A stretch of 64,000 nucleotides of DNA from Bradyrhizobium lablabi (GTDB lineage Bacteria; Pseudomonadota; Alphaproteobacteria; Rhizobiales; Xanthobacteraceae), in NCBI RefSeq assembly GCF_018131005.1, contig NZ_JAFCJK010000006.1, forward strand, positions 310,001 to 374,000. Direction: 5' to 3'. Under the pieces are notes generated by a model. The model ran no database searches and was not told the DNA's origin. It saw only the letters and a list, made by a program, of their open reading frames with translations. This document shows, piece by piece, positions 35,111-44,500 of this stretch (position 1 is its first letter; each line of letters opens with the position of its first letter). The position numbers and the translations under genes were made by a program.

Positions 35111-35256
35111 CTTGCCAGCGGCTTGGTCGCTAGATCGGGAGTCGCAGCAGTCAATGCCGGTGACAAGCGCGAGATGGCGTTGACGCGATGGTCTCTGCCG
35201 CCACCGCGCACAGGTGGCCCGTGACAGGACGGACTGCAAAGAAGCTCTGCAATCCC

Positions 35257-35487
35257 TCAACCATACGCCGGCCCATCGACCAGCGTGCCGATCAAACGCA
35301 ACAGGGCCTGGTGCTCAGGTCCTTTCACGTCCCCTCGCAAGAACTCGCCTAGCTCGATCTGCGACGGTCGGCCACCGGAGGGCGCGTTTGGCTCATGAAT
35401 GACGAACGCCTTGCCGCTGGCCGGTTCGCGCGCAAGGAACCAGGCGTCGCCATTTGGACTGCGATACAGCTCTCTTCTCTCCGACAT
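35257..35487 (-). CDS. Small conserved-looking hypothetical protein
   Basis: A 76-aa protein beginning SERRELYRSPNGDAWFLAR. The ATG at 35487 follows AGGAGC at 7 nt, which fixes the start (a longer frame to 35520 lacks one). The opening strands (ELYRSPNGDAWFLARE then GKAFVIHEP) suggest a small beta-sheet domain. I do not know its function. It is the last of four small genes on the minus strand. Confidence 0.7.
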   Translation of the reverse strand: MSERRELYRSPNGDAWFLAREPASGKAFVIHEPNAPSGGRPSQIELGEFLRGDVKGPEHQALLRLIGTLVDGPAYG

Positions 35488-35526
35488 CGGGTTGCTCCTG
35501 ATTTTGCCGACCGGCGCCAACCAAGC

Positions 35527-35805
35527 TCATTCGGTCTCGTCGCCGTTCAGTTCCCGCTCCGCCTGTAGCCAGAACTCGAGGTCGCGGCCCGCAGGCCTAC
35601 CGTGCTGTTCCCAAAGTTCGTGAGCTCGCGCCTTGATTTCCTGCCTGGACCGCCGCGCGGCTATGCGCCGCCGCAGCCCCTCGCTCAGCTCTTCGACAAA
35701 TGCGCGGAGCCGCTGATACGTGGTCTGGTCTGATATTCCCGAGGCAAGCCGCTTCGCCTGTTCGAGTTGGCGCTCTATTTTGCGGCGATCGCTGCTCTGG
35801 CCCAT
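35527..35805 (-). CDS. Small DUF2934-like protein
   Basis: A 92-aa protein. The C-terminus IKARAHELWEQHGRPAGRD followed by FWLQAERE matches the pattern of DUF2934, a short motif common in rhizobia. The N-terminal part is a Lys/Arg/Glu-rich helix. The ATG at 35805 has GGAGG 5 nt upstream; the frame extends further upstream but overlaps the next gene. Function is unknown. Co-directional with three other small genes. Confidence 0.72.
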   Translation of the reverse strand: MGQSSDRRKIERQLEQAKRLASGISDQTTYQRLRAFVEELSEGLRRRIAARRSRQEIKARAHELWEQHGRPAGRDLEFWLQAERELNGDETE

Positions 35806-35846
35806 GGCCACCTCCGTCCAGATAAGACGGCGGGAGCCAAAATCGT

Positions 35847-36032
35847 TCATTTTGAGGTGGTTGCCTCGGGAAGCCGGATCACGAGGCGCGCCCCGCTCCA
35901 AAGCTCGATACTGCCTCCCTCAAGCAGCCGCCCGGCTCGCTCGATGGCTTCTTCGTCATTGACGCAGACCATCGGTTCAAACCCGACGATATGACCGTCC
36001 ACGCTGACGAGGTAGGCGCGGTACTCCGCCAT
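35847..36032 (-). CDS. 61-aa hypothetical protein
   Basis: A 61-aa protein starting AEYRAYLVSVDGHIVGFEP. The repeated beta pattern and ELWSGARLV ending look like a compact domain, and I recall similar small proteins in Bradyrhizobium. It has no ribosome site of its own. Its ATG lies 2 nt after the TAG of the preceding 64-aa gene, so it is probably translated by coupling. Confidence 0.7.
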   Translation of the reverse strand: MAEYRAYLVSVDGHIVGFEPMVCVNDEEAIERAGRLLEGGSIELWSGARLVIRLPEATTSK

Positions 36033-36034
36033 GG

Positions 36035-36229
36035 CTATTGCGGGGCGCGCAGGCCGGGAGAGCTAAGCCATTCATCGATGTTGGCGGCGGTCTCGCTCTG
36101 CCGCGCGCTCCGCAGGAGGCTCTCTCGCTCCTTACCCGGCGGCAGTCGTCTCGCCTGGTCACGTGCGCTCTTTGCGTGTGCGACCAGGCGATCCCGGAGG
36201 GATAATGTCTGCTTGAAACGCCGTCTCAT
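36035..36229 (-). CDS. 64-aa basic hypothetical protein
   Basis: A 64-aa, Arg-rich helical protein (LRDRLVAHAKSARDQARRL). The ATG at 36229 follows AAGGAG at about 7 nt. It heads the run of four small genes (36229 down to 35257) and is coupled to the next gene by a 2-nt gap. Family and function are unknown to me. Confidence 0.65.
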   Translation of the reverse strand: MRRRFKQTLSLRDRLVAHAKSARDQARRLPPGKERESLLRSARQSETAANIDEWLSSPGLRAPQ

Positions 36230-36475
36230 GGGCGCGCTCCTTCAAGGCGGGAGCACAACACTCTCAGTCACCGCCAGGTGCCGGAAGATGGAACGGTGAT
36301 AGCGTGAGGCTATACCCAGTCTGTCTCCGTGTATGTCCACAAGTGCACACAAGCCGGCGCGCTGCAAAGCAATAGGAACCTTGGGCTCCGCCAGGAGTCG
36401 ACTCTTCAGGTTAGGCAAGCCAGGTCTTCATAAGCCTCATTCGGCACGCTGATGTAGAGGGAAAGGGAGCAGGAA

Positions 36476-36682
36476 GTGACTTACGTCCATGAGTCGAGAA
36501 AACCCACGCCCGCCCAGCGCGAGGCCCAAAAGGCTTTCCGGGAAGCGGACGCCAAGGTCGCGATGTCAGAGTACCAACGCGCCCAAAACGCATTTCATGC
36601 GAACCGGGAGCGATTGAAGGCGGAGCGATTGGCTCGCGAGGCGGCAGCGAAGGGCGAAGTCGCGCAGAAGCGAAACCCTTGA
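36476..36682 (+). CDS. 68-aa charged hypothetical protein
   Basis: Starts at GTG (36476) after AAAGGGAGCAGGAA. The product is a highly charged single helix (QREAQKAFREADAKVAMSEY then RERLKAERLAREAAAKGE), probably coiled. It is divergent from the four-gene cluster, 246 nt away, and followed by a long non-coding repeat. Function unknown. Confidence 0.6.
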   Translation: MTYVHESRKPTPAQREAQKAFREADAKVAMSEYQRAQNAFHANRERLKAERLAREAAAKGEVAQKRNP

Positions 36683-36769
36683 ACGGCGCAGTATTGCCAT
36701 CGGCAAAGAAAGGATGGCTTCCGCCATCAGGCACAAGACGGGCGAAAGGGCTTTCGACTGTCCATCATT

Positions 36770-37260
36770 TCCGATTTTCCGAAATTTCCTTGACGCCTAT
36801 CCCAAATCAGCACTACAAATTCCCCGTCCCGCCCGACATGAGGGGCGTATCGCGATCGTCACGAACGTGCGGCGGGATGCGGTGGACGCTGATGGCGCGA
36901 CAGACGAGTGCGCTTGTCGGCGGACGGCGAAGTCGTGTGGTTCTGGCGCCGCGACGCTGGCGTCAAGTCGGTGAGAGGCGAAAGCATCTCGCAGGCGACG
37001 GTGGCAAAAAAAGCCCGCTCACCGGGAAGATCACGAAGTAAGCCGTAAACCATTGCGCGGGGAAGGCCGGATGTTTCCGGTTGAACCTGTGGTCCTACCC
37101 CCGTGCTTTTTGTTGCACGGGACCCATGGGTGCAATCGGCGCCCGGCCTTCCTCGCGCCCTCTGATCTCTTTCAAGGGCGGATCTGTCAGCAACACTCGG
37201 GCGCCTCGCGCCGCGGGACCGCTTGCGTGCGTCTTGCCCTGCTTCTTCTCTCTTGTGTTC
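36770..37260. repeat. Long non-coding dispersed repeat with structured core
   Basis: About 490 nt without a credible gene. I recognise stretches of it (GTATCGCGATCGTCACGAAC, GCGACGGTGGCAAAAA, GTAAGCCGTAAACCATTGCG) as parts of a repeat present many times in Bradyrhizobium genomes. This is from memory and needs a search. Open frames in it are Arg/Ser-rich chance frames. The 3' half folds into the nested stem-loop listed separately. The limits are approximate. Confidence 0.5.
37061..37152 (+). ncRNA. Nested stem-loop, candidate structured RNA or repeat core
   Basis: GGAAGGCCGG (37061-37070) is perfectly complementary to CCGGCCTTCC (37143-37152). Inside it CCCGTGC (37100-37106) pairs with GCACGGG (37115-37121) around a T-rich loop. 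The 92-nt structure has a closed outer stem and an inner hairpin. It may be a transcribed RNA, a transposition end or simply the fold of a dispersed repeat. Strand is assigned arbitrarily, since the fold works on both. Confidence 0.4.
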
Positions 37261-37293
37261 TCTTGGCTGTATGAAAATTGAATCAGAACGGCT

Positions 37294-37419
37294 GGATCAT
37301 GATGCGATACGTCCAATCGCATCATGCTCTAATCTCTTTGTTTGAGCATGATCTCCGCGCAAACGCTTCGCGTTTGTCGCGCGGGAAAACCGCTACACAC
37401 TTTTCCGGATCATGCTCTA
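37294..37419. repeat. Dispersed GAGCATGATC-type palindromic repeat
   Basis: Contains GATCATGATGCGAT/ATCGCATCATGCTC, GAGCATGATC, GCGCAAACGCTTCGCG with GTTTGTCGCGC, and TTTTCCGGATCATGCTCTA. This is the common alphaproteobacterial GAGCATGATCCGGAAAAG repeat class. Its last bases form the TAG stop of the gene at 37417-37671. Degenerate partial copies lie near 37768, 41245-41285 and 45700-45722. Confidence 0.75.
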
Positions 37420-37671
37420 TCGCGCGATCGGCTTCACGCGGCGCGCGGTCTTCGGCCTGGCGGCTTCGGCGAGCGGATTCGCCGCGGCGTGGGCGGCCGC
37501 TTCGGCCTCTTTCGCGTGGCGAAGTGCGCGCAGCCGCTCCATGTTCTTGCGCACGGCGATCGCGTCGCGTTGGACATCGGCCAAGGCGCGCGCGCCTTCC
37601 TCCGCCGCGATGCGCTGGCGGTTGGCTCTCGCGATGCTCTCGGGCGAAAGTTCTGTCGGCTTCCTGGCCAT
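37417..37671 (-). CDS. 84-aa charged hypothetical protein
   Basis: An Ala/Arg/Glu-rich helical protein (ARKPTELSPESIARANRQ, then VRKNMERLRALRHAKEAEA) with a basic tail, possibly a small coiled coil. The coding composition is convincing. Its TAG stop is the first triplet of a dispersed repeat (TAGAGCATGATCCGG on this strand), so the C-terminus may have been set by repeat insertion. Function unknown. Confidence 0.65.
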   Translation of the reverse strand: MARKPTELSPESIARANRQRIAAEEGARALADVQRDAIAVRKNMERLRALRHAKEAEAAAHAAANPLAEAARPKTARRVKPIAR

Positions 37672-37823
37672 GGATTATCCTGTCTTCGAATAAGATGAAG
37701 CCCGCCCAATCCGCTGGATCGAGCGGGCCGCGTCGTCATTCCAGTACATCCGTGGAACGACGCTGAGCATGATCCCGAAAAAGTGCGCGGCGGCCTTCTG
37801 AGCCAATCACGCTCAAGAAAGGC

Positions 37824-38033
37824 TCACGCCAGCGAGAGATTCTCTGCGCTGGTCTTGCCACGCATCTTGTCGGTCTTCAGCTCGAACGAAACCTTCTGTC
37901 CTTCGGCGAGGCCGGAAAGACCGGCACGCTCGACCGCACTGATGTGAACGAACACATCCTTGCTGCCGTCGCTGGGCTCGATGAAACCAAAGCCCTTCTG
38001 GCCGTTGAACCACTTCACAGTGCCTGTCGGCAT
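37824..38033 (-). CDS. cspA: Cold-shock-domain protein
   Basis: A 69-aa CspA-type protein. RNP1 KGFGFIEP and RNP2 VFVHIS are intact in the five-strand OB fold, which binds single-stranded RNA/DNA and prevents mRNA secondary structure. GGAGAAGAG precedes the ATG at 38033. The gene is monocistronic in appearance. A 250-nt region separates it from the AsmA-family gene and could contain the long leader typical of csp genes, though I could not define one. Confidence 0.95.
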   Translation of the reverse strand: MPTGTVKWFNGQKGFGFIEPSDGSKDVFVHISAVERAGLSGLAEGQKVSFELKTDKMRGKTSAENLSLA

Positions 38034-38283
38034 TTCTCTTCTCCAAACGGTTGCTCGCGTGGTGGACGCGTCACCAATTCAACCGACGATGTTCTTTGGA
38101 AAAGGGCCGATGGGACCATTCAACAAGGCACAACGGCTAATCGAATGATTGAAATATATGCACTTTTTCCGTGAAGACAAGGTCCGGACGGGGCAGGAGC
38201 GCGGCCGCGGGTTCCGTTCGAGGTCGCTTCCGCTCTCAGCGCAGGATGCTGAGCGCGGGATCGTGCGGCAGATGCTCGGACGA

Positions 38284-40341
38284 TCAGCGGTTGAACAGCT
38301 GCCGCAGCACTTCGTTCATCGCCGGATTGTCCTGCGGGGCGGCCGCATCGCCCGGCGGGGGCGTCGGCGGCGGCGGGGCATCGTCGGAGGGCGATGGCGC
38401 AACGCTGCGGCCCGGAGCCGGTGCCGGGCTCGGGCGCGAGGAACTGCCCTGGCTCAGACTGCCAAGGCCCTGCTGCAGCAGATTGCCGATGGTCTCGCCG
38501 AGCTGCCCGCCGAGCGAATTGGCGCCCGCGGGCGGCGCGCTGCCGCCGGGCTTCCCGTCGTTGGCGCCGCCCTGACCGCCATTGAGGAGGCCGCCCAGCC
38601 CGCCGAGGCTCTGGCCGTGCGATCCGAACAGGCCCTTGCCGAGTTCCTTCAGCTTCGCATAGGCGGCCTCCGGATTGTCGAGCACGCCCTGCACCTCGGG
38701 ATAGATCCGCGGCGCGGCCCACGGCCCCTCGATCATCACGGGGATGCCGAAGCCGACCGGGCTGCCGGCACGGCCCTGGCCTTCCGTCGTCATCACGAGC
38801 TGCGGCTCGACGCGGAAGCCGATCTGCCTCGTGTTGAGGTCGATGGTGCCGGTCCCGGTCATCTTCACCAGCGGCCCGACCAGATTGAGATCGGTGGTGA
38901 CGGCCTGGCCCTGGTCGATCTTGAACGATGCCGAAAGCTGGCTGAGATCGGTCGCGAGTCCCTCGCTTTCCTGCCAGCCCGACAGCGTGCCGGCGGCGAG
39001 GTTGCGGATCATCTGCGCGACGTTGAGGCCGCGGATCGCGCCGTCCTGGAACACGGTGAACGCGGTGCCGCTCAGGTTGGCGACGATCGCGCGCTCGCTG
39101 TTGCCCTGGGAGCGCAAGTTGATCTTCGCCTGCATCTTGCCGTCGAGCTTGTCGAACTCGGCAAGGCTCTTGAGCACCGGCAGCGCACGCACGCCGGCGA
39201 GATCGAGCCGCAACGCATAGGTCTGGTTGGCGGTCGTGGCGTCGATGGTGATATCGCCATTGACGCTGCCTTCATAGGCGCCGAGCTTGGAAAGCTGGCC
39301 TTTCAGCACGCCGCTCGCGAGCGTGGCGTCGATCGCCGCCGGAGCGAAGCGGCCATCGCCGATCACGAGTTCCGCCGCCGAGATGCGCGCCTGCCCGTCG
39401 ACATAGTTCAGGCCTGTGAGATCGATCGAGGCGTTGCTCCAGGAGATGCCCGAAGAGGTGTTCGAAGGTTGCGACGCGGCGTCAGGTTGGCCCGGTGTGG
39501 TCGCAATCGAGATCCGCTGGAAGTCGAGATCGAGCTTCACCAGCGGCTTGTTGCCGGCAAAATCGACCGAGGCCCAGCCGTTGAAGGCGCCGTCGCCGCC
39601 GAGCGTGCCGGAGACGCTGTTGAACATCGCGACCGTGCCGTTCAGCCGCACCTCGGCCTTTGCCGCGATCGGCGAGGGCAGCAGGTCCGGCGCGTCGATG
39701 GTGAACTCGGCCGGCAAGTTCTGCCGGTCCGGCGCCGCCGCAGCAGCCCTGATCTCGAATTTCAGCGGCTTGTCGCCCCCGCGGGCGTTGCCCGTGATGA
39801 CGATATTGCGGTCGGCGCCGATGGTCGCATTTGCGTTCAGCGTCTCGATGCGGCTCTCGACGCGGTCGCGGATATTGGAGAATACGACGGTGCCGCCGGT
39901 GAGGCTGACATGCTCGATCGTGATGCCGGGAGCGTCACGCGATGCGGCGGATTTCGCCGGTGGATCGTTGTCGCGTGTTCGCTCGCGCTGCAGCGGCACG
40001 TTGATTACCGGGCGGACGATGACGAGGTCGCTGATCTCGGGCCTGTCGGACCACAGGCTCGACAATGTCATGTCCGCCCGGATGCTGCTCGCGGTGAAGC
40101 GGTTGTTGATCTCGCGCTCCTTCGGGTCCTGCAGCGCGACGTCGCTCAGCGTGACATTGACGGTCGGCCAGATGCCGATGCTCACGCCACCATTGATCGC
40201 GAGCTTGTAGCCCGTCTCGCGCTCCACCCGATCCTTGATTGCCGAGGTCAGGAAGGTGGAGGGGATTCCGATCAGCGCGAGCAGCGCGATGATCGCGATC
40301 ACGGCGGCGATTGCACCTCCGGCAAATTTCAATGCTCTCAT
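38284..40341 (-). CDS. AsmA-family protein
   Basis: About 685 aa. One N-terminal transmembrane helix (FAGGAIAAVIAIIALLALIGIP with flanks) anchors a large periplasmic beta-rich domain. The conserved AsmA C-terminal block is visible around residues 420-560, and the tail is Gly/Ser/Pro rich and low in complexity. AsmA-like proteins are thought to bridge the envelope and handle phospholipid transport or outer-membrane assembly. The ATG at 40341 (MRALKFAGG) is preferred over 40362. It is divergent from the third Crp/Fnr gene. Confidence 0.85.
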   Translation of the reverse strand: MRALKFAGGAIAAVIAIIALLALIGIPSTFLTSAIKDRVERETGYKLAINGGVSIGIWPTVNVTLSDVALQDPKEREINNRFTASSIRADMTLSSLWSDRPEISDLVIVRPVINVPLQRERTRDNDPPAKSAASRDAPGITIEHVSLTGGTVVFSNIRDRVESRIETLNANATIGADRNIVITGNARGGDKPLKFEIRAAAAAPDRQNLPAEFTIDAPDLLPSPIAAKAEVRLNGTVAMFNSVSGTLGGDGAFNGWASVDFAGNKPLVKLDLDFQRISIATTPGQPDAASQPSNTSSGISWSNASIDLTGLNYVDGQARISAAELVIGDGRFAPAAIDATLASGVLKGQLSKLGAYEGSVNGDITIDATTANQTYALRLDLAGVRALPVLKSLAEFDKLDGKMQAKINLRSQGNSERAIVANLSGTAFTVFQDGAIRGLNVAQMIRNLAAGTLSGWQESEGLATDLSQLSASFKIDQGQAVTTDLNLVGPLVKMTGTGTIDLNTRQIGFRVEPQLVMTTEGQGRAGSPVGFGIPVMIEGPWAAPRIYPEVQGVLDNPEAAYAKLKELGKGLFGSHGQSLGGLGGLLNGGQGGANDGKPGGSAPPAGANSLGGQLGETIGNLLQQGLGSLSQGSSSRPSPAPAPGRSVAPSPSDDAPPPPTPPPGDAAAPQDNPAMNEVLRQLFNR

Positions 40342-40477
40342 GTCGAGTTCCAGGCCGCGCAAGCGGCATCAGATTGGTCGCGTCACCAGTGGGAACGACC
40401 GATCGCGCGAGTCTATCCGCAAAACGGAACCTCGCTCCAAGGGTTGCAAAAATAATCGGCGCTCCGCGTGAACTTAT

Positions 40478-40491
40478 GTGACTTATCACAC
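40478..40491. promoter_or_regulatory. TGTGA-N4-TCACA palindrome ahead of Crp/Fnr copy 3
   Basis: TGTGACTTATCACA, a perfect palindrome 70 nt before the downstream Crp/Fnr gene and about 137 nt before the AsmA gene start. It shares TGTGACTTA and TCACA with the 28575-28590 site but has a 4-nt spacer. It may be an autoregulatory operator. Confidence 0.45.
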
Positions 40492-40561
40492 ACTTCCATG
40501 GGAGTGAGCTTTGTTAACCGGCACAACGGGAGCGCCGGCTTGATTTTTGGAAGGTAATATT

Positions 40562-41236
40562 ATGAGCAAACAGGCCGAATTTGCGGTCATTCTCAAGATG
40601 AATCCGATGTTCGCGAATTTGGGCGCGGATGAATTGCAGCGCCTCGCGGGTCATTGCCATACCCAGCAGCTCGCGGCCGGCCAGGTCCTGTTCCAGAAAG
40701 GCGATGCCGGCGACGCACTGTTCGGGGTCCGCAGCGGCCAGGTTCGCATCGAGACCGGCGCCTCCGACGGCAGACGGCTGACGCTCAATTTCATGGGCCC
40801 CGGCGATCTCTTCGGTGAGGTCGCCGTTCTCGACGGCCAGGCGCGCACCGCAGACGCGACCGCGGGCGAGGCCAGCGAACTGTTCGTGCTGCGGCGGGAG
40901 GAATTCCTCGGCTTCCTCGAACGTGAGCCGAAGGTCGCGGTCAAGCTCATCGAATTGCTCAGCCGGCGCATCCGCTGGCAGAGCGAGCGCATGGAGGAAT
41001 CGGTGCTGCAGCCTTTGCCGGTGCGGCTCGCGCGGCGGTTGTGCGCATTGTCGGAGGATTTCGGTTCCGAGGTGCATATTTCGCAGGAGCAACTCGGCAT
41101 TTTCGTCGGCGCGGCGCGCGAGAGCGTCAACCGTCAGCTACAGGCCTGGCGCCGGGACGGCATCCTTGACCTGCAGCGCGGACGTATCCTGCTGCACAAC
41201 ATGAACAAGCTCACTGCGGTGGCGCGCAACGAATAG
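40562..41236 (+). CDS. Crp/Fnr-family transcriptional regulator (copy 3)
   Basis: A 224-aa regulator closer to classical Crp than the two at the window start. The cNMP-binding domain (about 10-125) has GDAGDALFGVRSGQVRI and FGEVAVLDGQARTADA, corresponding to the phosphate-binding cassette (canonical GE(L)xxxxxxxR(A/S)A). The C-terminal helix-turn-helix (about 170-215) reads ISQEQLGIFVGAARESVNRQ. cAMP or another cyclic nucleotide is a plausible ligand. The ATG at 40562 follows GGAAGG at 8 nt. Confidence 0.9.
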   Translation: MSKQAEFAVILKMNPMFANLGADELQRLAGHCHTQQLAAGQVLFQKGDAGDALFGVRSGQVRIETGASDGRRLTLNFMGPGDLFGEVAVLDGQARTADATAGEASELFVLRREEFLGFLEREPKVAVKLIELLSRRIRWQSERMEESVLQPLPVRLARRLCALSEDFGSEVHISQEQLGIFVGAARESVNRQLQAWRRDGILDLQRGRILLHNMNKLTAVARNE

Positions 41237-41468
41237 CGCCTTATCCAGAAAAGTGTGTCGCGGCTTTCCGAAAAGATAATGCTCAGACACGAACCAGAAG
41301 CGATCACCTTGCGTGAGCGGAACTTCCTTGCGTCGTCGGCGAACGTATACATGCGCGGACAATCTGCTCAAAAGACTTGCTTGCGGAAACAGCGTGGGAT
41401 CGCTTTCATCCTTGGCGCGGGTCCTTGGGGTGACACCCAGCCTTGCTGGCCTCACGCCATCCACCTGC

Positions 41469-41503
41469 AAACCCCTGCTGTCTCCCAGGACCGCAGGGGT
41501 TTT
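41469..41503. terminator. Terminator hairpin
   Basis: AAACCCCTGC (41469-41478) pairs with GCAGGGGTTT (41493-41502), followed on the plus strand by TGAATTTT. It can serve the RND operon on the minus strand, 30 nt past its stop, but the better T-tail is on the plus strand, where no gene lies within 230 nt. Confidence 0.6.
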
Positions 41504-41532
41504 GAATTTTGGAGACGCCGTTCCAGCTATTC

Positions 41533-44500
41533 TCACTCCGCCGCGGGCGACACCATGTTCGGCGGCGGGCCGGGCGGTCCCTTGGCGGCCGGATCGGCGG
41601 GATGTTCGGCCGGCGTCAATTCATGGTCGGCATGGGAGACGATCAGCCGCTTGCCGAGGCGCCAGGTCAGCGCGCCGATGTCGTCCATCACCATGAACAT
41701 CGCCGGGACGAACACCAGCGACAGCACGGTCGAGAACAGTAGCCCGCCGATCACCGCAAGCGCCATCGGTGAGCGGAACTCGCCACCGGCGCCGAAGGCG
41801 AGCGCGGAGGGCATCATGCCGGCGACCATCGCGACCGTGGTCATCACGATCGGGCGGGCCCGTTTCATGCCGGCGTCGATCATCGCCTCGTCGCGCCTCT
41901 TGCCGTCGCGCATCGCTTCGATGGCAAACTCCACCAGCATGATGGCATTCTTGGTGACGATGCCCATCAGCATCAGGATGCCGATCCACACCGGCGTCGT
42001 GAGCTGCTTGCCGGTCAAGAGCAGCGCGCCGATCGCGCCGCCGATCGAGAGCGGCAACGAGAACAGAATGGTGATCGGCTGCAGGAATGTGCCGAACAGC
42101 AGCACCAGCACCGCGTAGACCATCATCAGGCCGGCGGTGATCGCGGTGGCAAAGCCGTCCGAGAGTTCATTCAGGCTTTCGGCATCGCCGGACGGGCTGA
42201 CCTTGACCCCCTTGGGCAGGCTCTTCATGACCGGCAGCTCGTAGATCAGCTTGGTGGCGTCGCCGAGCGCGGCATTGCCGACGAGGTCGGCGGCGACAGT
42301 CGCCTGCCGCTCGCGGTCGTAGCGGTTGATGCTGGTCGGGCCCTGGTCGAGCTGGATATCGGCGACGACAGACAACGGCACGCCGCCGCGCTCACCGCGC
42401 TGGCCGAGCGGCACGCGCAGTTGCTCCAGCATCTGCAGGTCGCTGCGCGCATTGTCCTCGAGCTGGACGCGGATTGGCACCTGGCGGTCACCGGCGTCGA
42501 ACTTCGCCAATGCCGGGCCGACGTCGCCGATCGTCGCGACGCGGATGGTCTGCGACAGGCTTTCGGTCGAGACGCCGAGCCGTGCCGCGAGTTCGGCGCG
42601 CGGCCGGATCCGAAGCTCGGGCCGATCGAGCGCCGTCTCCGAAATGACGTTGGCGATGATCGGTATCCGCTTCATCTGCGTCGCGAGTTCACTGGCGACA
42701 TTGTTGACGATGTTGCTGTCGGTTCCGGTGACCACCAGCGAGATCGCCCGCAGGCCGTTCTCGTCGAGGAACCAGAAGCGGATGTCAGGCACGTTCTCGA
42801 GCTCTTTGCCGATCGCAAGTTCAAGCTCGCGTTGCGTGATCTTGCGGTCCTTCTTGGGCGTGTAGTTGATGATCAGCGAGGCGCGGCGAACCTCCTGCGT
42901 GCCGGGCGGCACCCGTCCGCCATCGACGAAAACGCTGCGCACTTCCGGCCGCTTGCGCAAGCGCGCGACGATCTCCTCGGTGACCTTCTCGGTATAGGCG
43001 AGCTGCGAGCCCGGCGGCAGCTCCATTGCGAGCAGCGATCGCGCGGTGTCCTGCGCCGGCAGGAAACCCTGCGGCAACAGCGTGATGCTCCAGATCGAGG
43101 CGGCGAAGATCGCAAACCCGATCAGCACGGTGATAAAATAGTGCTTCACCGACCATGTGACGACGCTGTGATAACCGCGCAGGATCCGCCCGGGCGGCGG
43201 CTCGTCATGGGCGTGAGGTTTGAGGAAATAGGCGGCAAGCATTGGTGTCACGAAGCGCGCGGCGAGCAGTGAGAAAAACACCTGCACCGAGACCGTGATG
43301 CCGAACTGCTTGAAAAACTGCCCGGCAATACCCGACATGAAGCTCGCGGGCGCGAAGATCGCGATGATCGTGAGCGAGATCGCGATCACGGCGAGGCCGA
43401 TCTCGTCGGCGGCTTCCAGCGCCGCGCGATACGGCGTCTTGCCCATCCGCATGTGTCGGACGATGTTCTCGATCTCGACGATGGCATCGTCGACGAGAAT
43501 ACCGGTCGACAGCGTGATGGCGAGGAAGGAGACGAGGTTGAGCGAGAAGCCGAGAATGTCCATCGCCCAGAATGCCGGGAAGATCGACAGCGGCAGCGAG
43601 ACCGCGGCGATGATCGTGGCGCGGATATCGCGCAGGAACAACAGCACGATGATGACGGCGAGGATCGCGCCTTCGAACAGGGTCGAGATCGCCGCCTCGT
43701 AATTGCCCTTGGTAAATTCGACCGACGTGTCGATCAGCTTGAGGTCCACGTCAGGATAGGCCGCCTTCACCGCTTCGATGCGCTTCTGCACCGCGGCTGC
43801 GACCACGACGTCGCTCGCGCCCTTGGAGCGCTTGATGCCGAGCGCCACCACCGGTTCGCCGTTGAAGCGGGCAAAGGTGCGGCGGTCGGCGATGGTGTCG
43901 GTAACCGTCCCTAGATCGTCGAGCCGCACCTCGCCACCGCCAAACAGCGGGATCATGGTGCCGGCTAGCTCGTTCAGCGTTTTGGCGCCGGCGAGCGTGC
44001 GGATCGCCTGGTCGTTCTTGCCGATCTCGGCACGGCCGCCGGCGAGGTCGACATTGGTGCCGCGCAGGATCTGGCTGACGTTGACCGCGGTGAGGCCCGC
44101 GGCCTGCAGCTTGTCGGGATCGAGCGACACCAGAATCTCGCGCTCAACGCCGCCGATGCGCTCGACCTGCGCGACACCGCGCACGCCCTGCAGCGCGCGC
44201 TTGACCACGTCATCGACGAAGTAGGAGAGCTGCTCCGGCGTCTTGCCCGGCGATATCGCGGCGTAGGTCACGATCGGCAGGCCGATCACGTCGACGCGCT
44301 GAATCAGCGGTTCGGTCACGTTCTGCGGCAGGTTGGCGCGCACGCGGGTGACGGCGTCCTTGACGTCGTTGAGCGCGCGGTCGGTGTTGGTTTCCAGCGC
44401 GAACTGGATCGTGGTGACCGACAGGCCGTCGGTGATCGATGACGAGATGTGGCGCACGCCCTCGACACCGGAGACGCCGTCTTCGATCGTCTTGGTGACC

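Noticed and set aside
33839..37260. An integrated phage or complete mobile island
   Set aside because: No integrase, tRNA attachment site, phage structural gene or transposase was seen. Only a MITE-like element and composition point to transfer.
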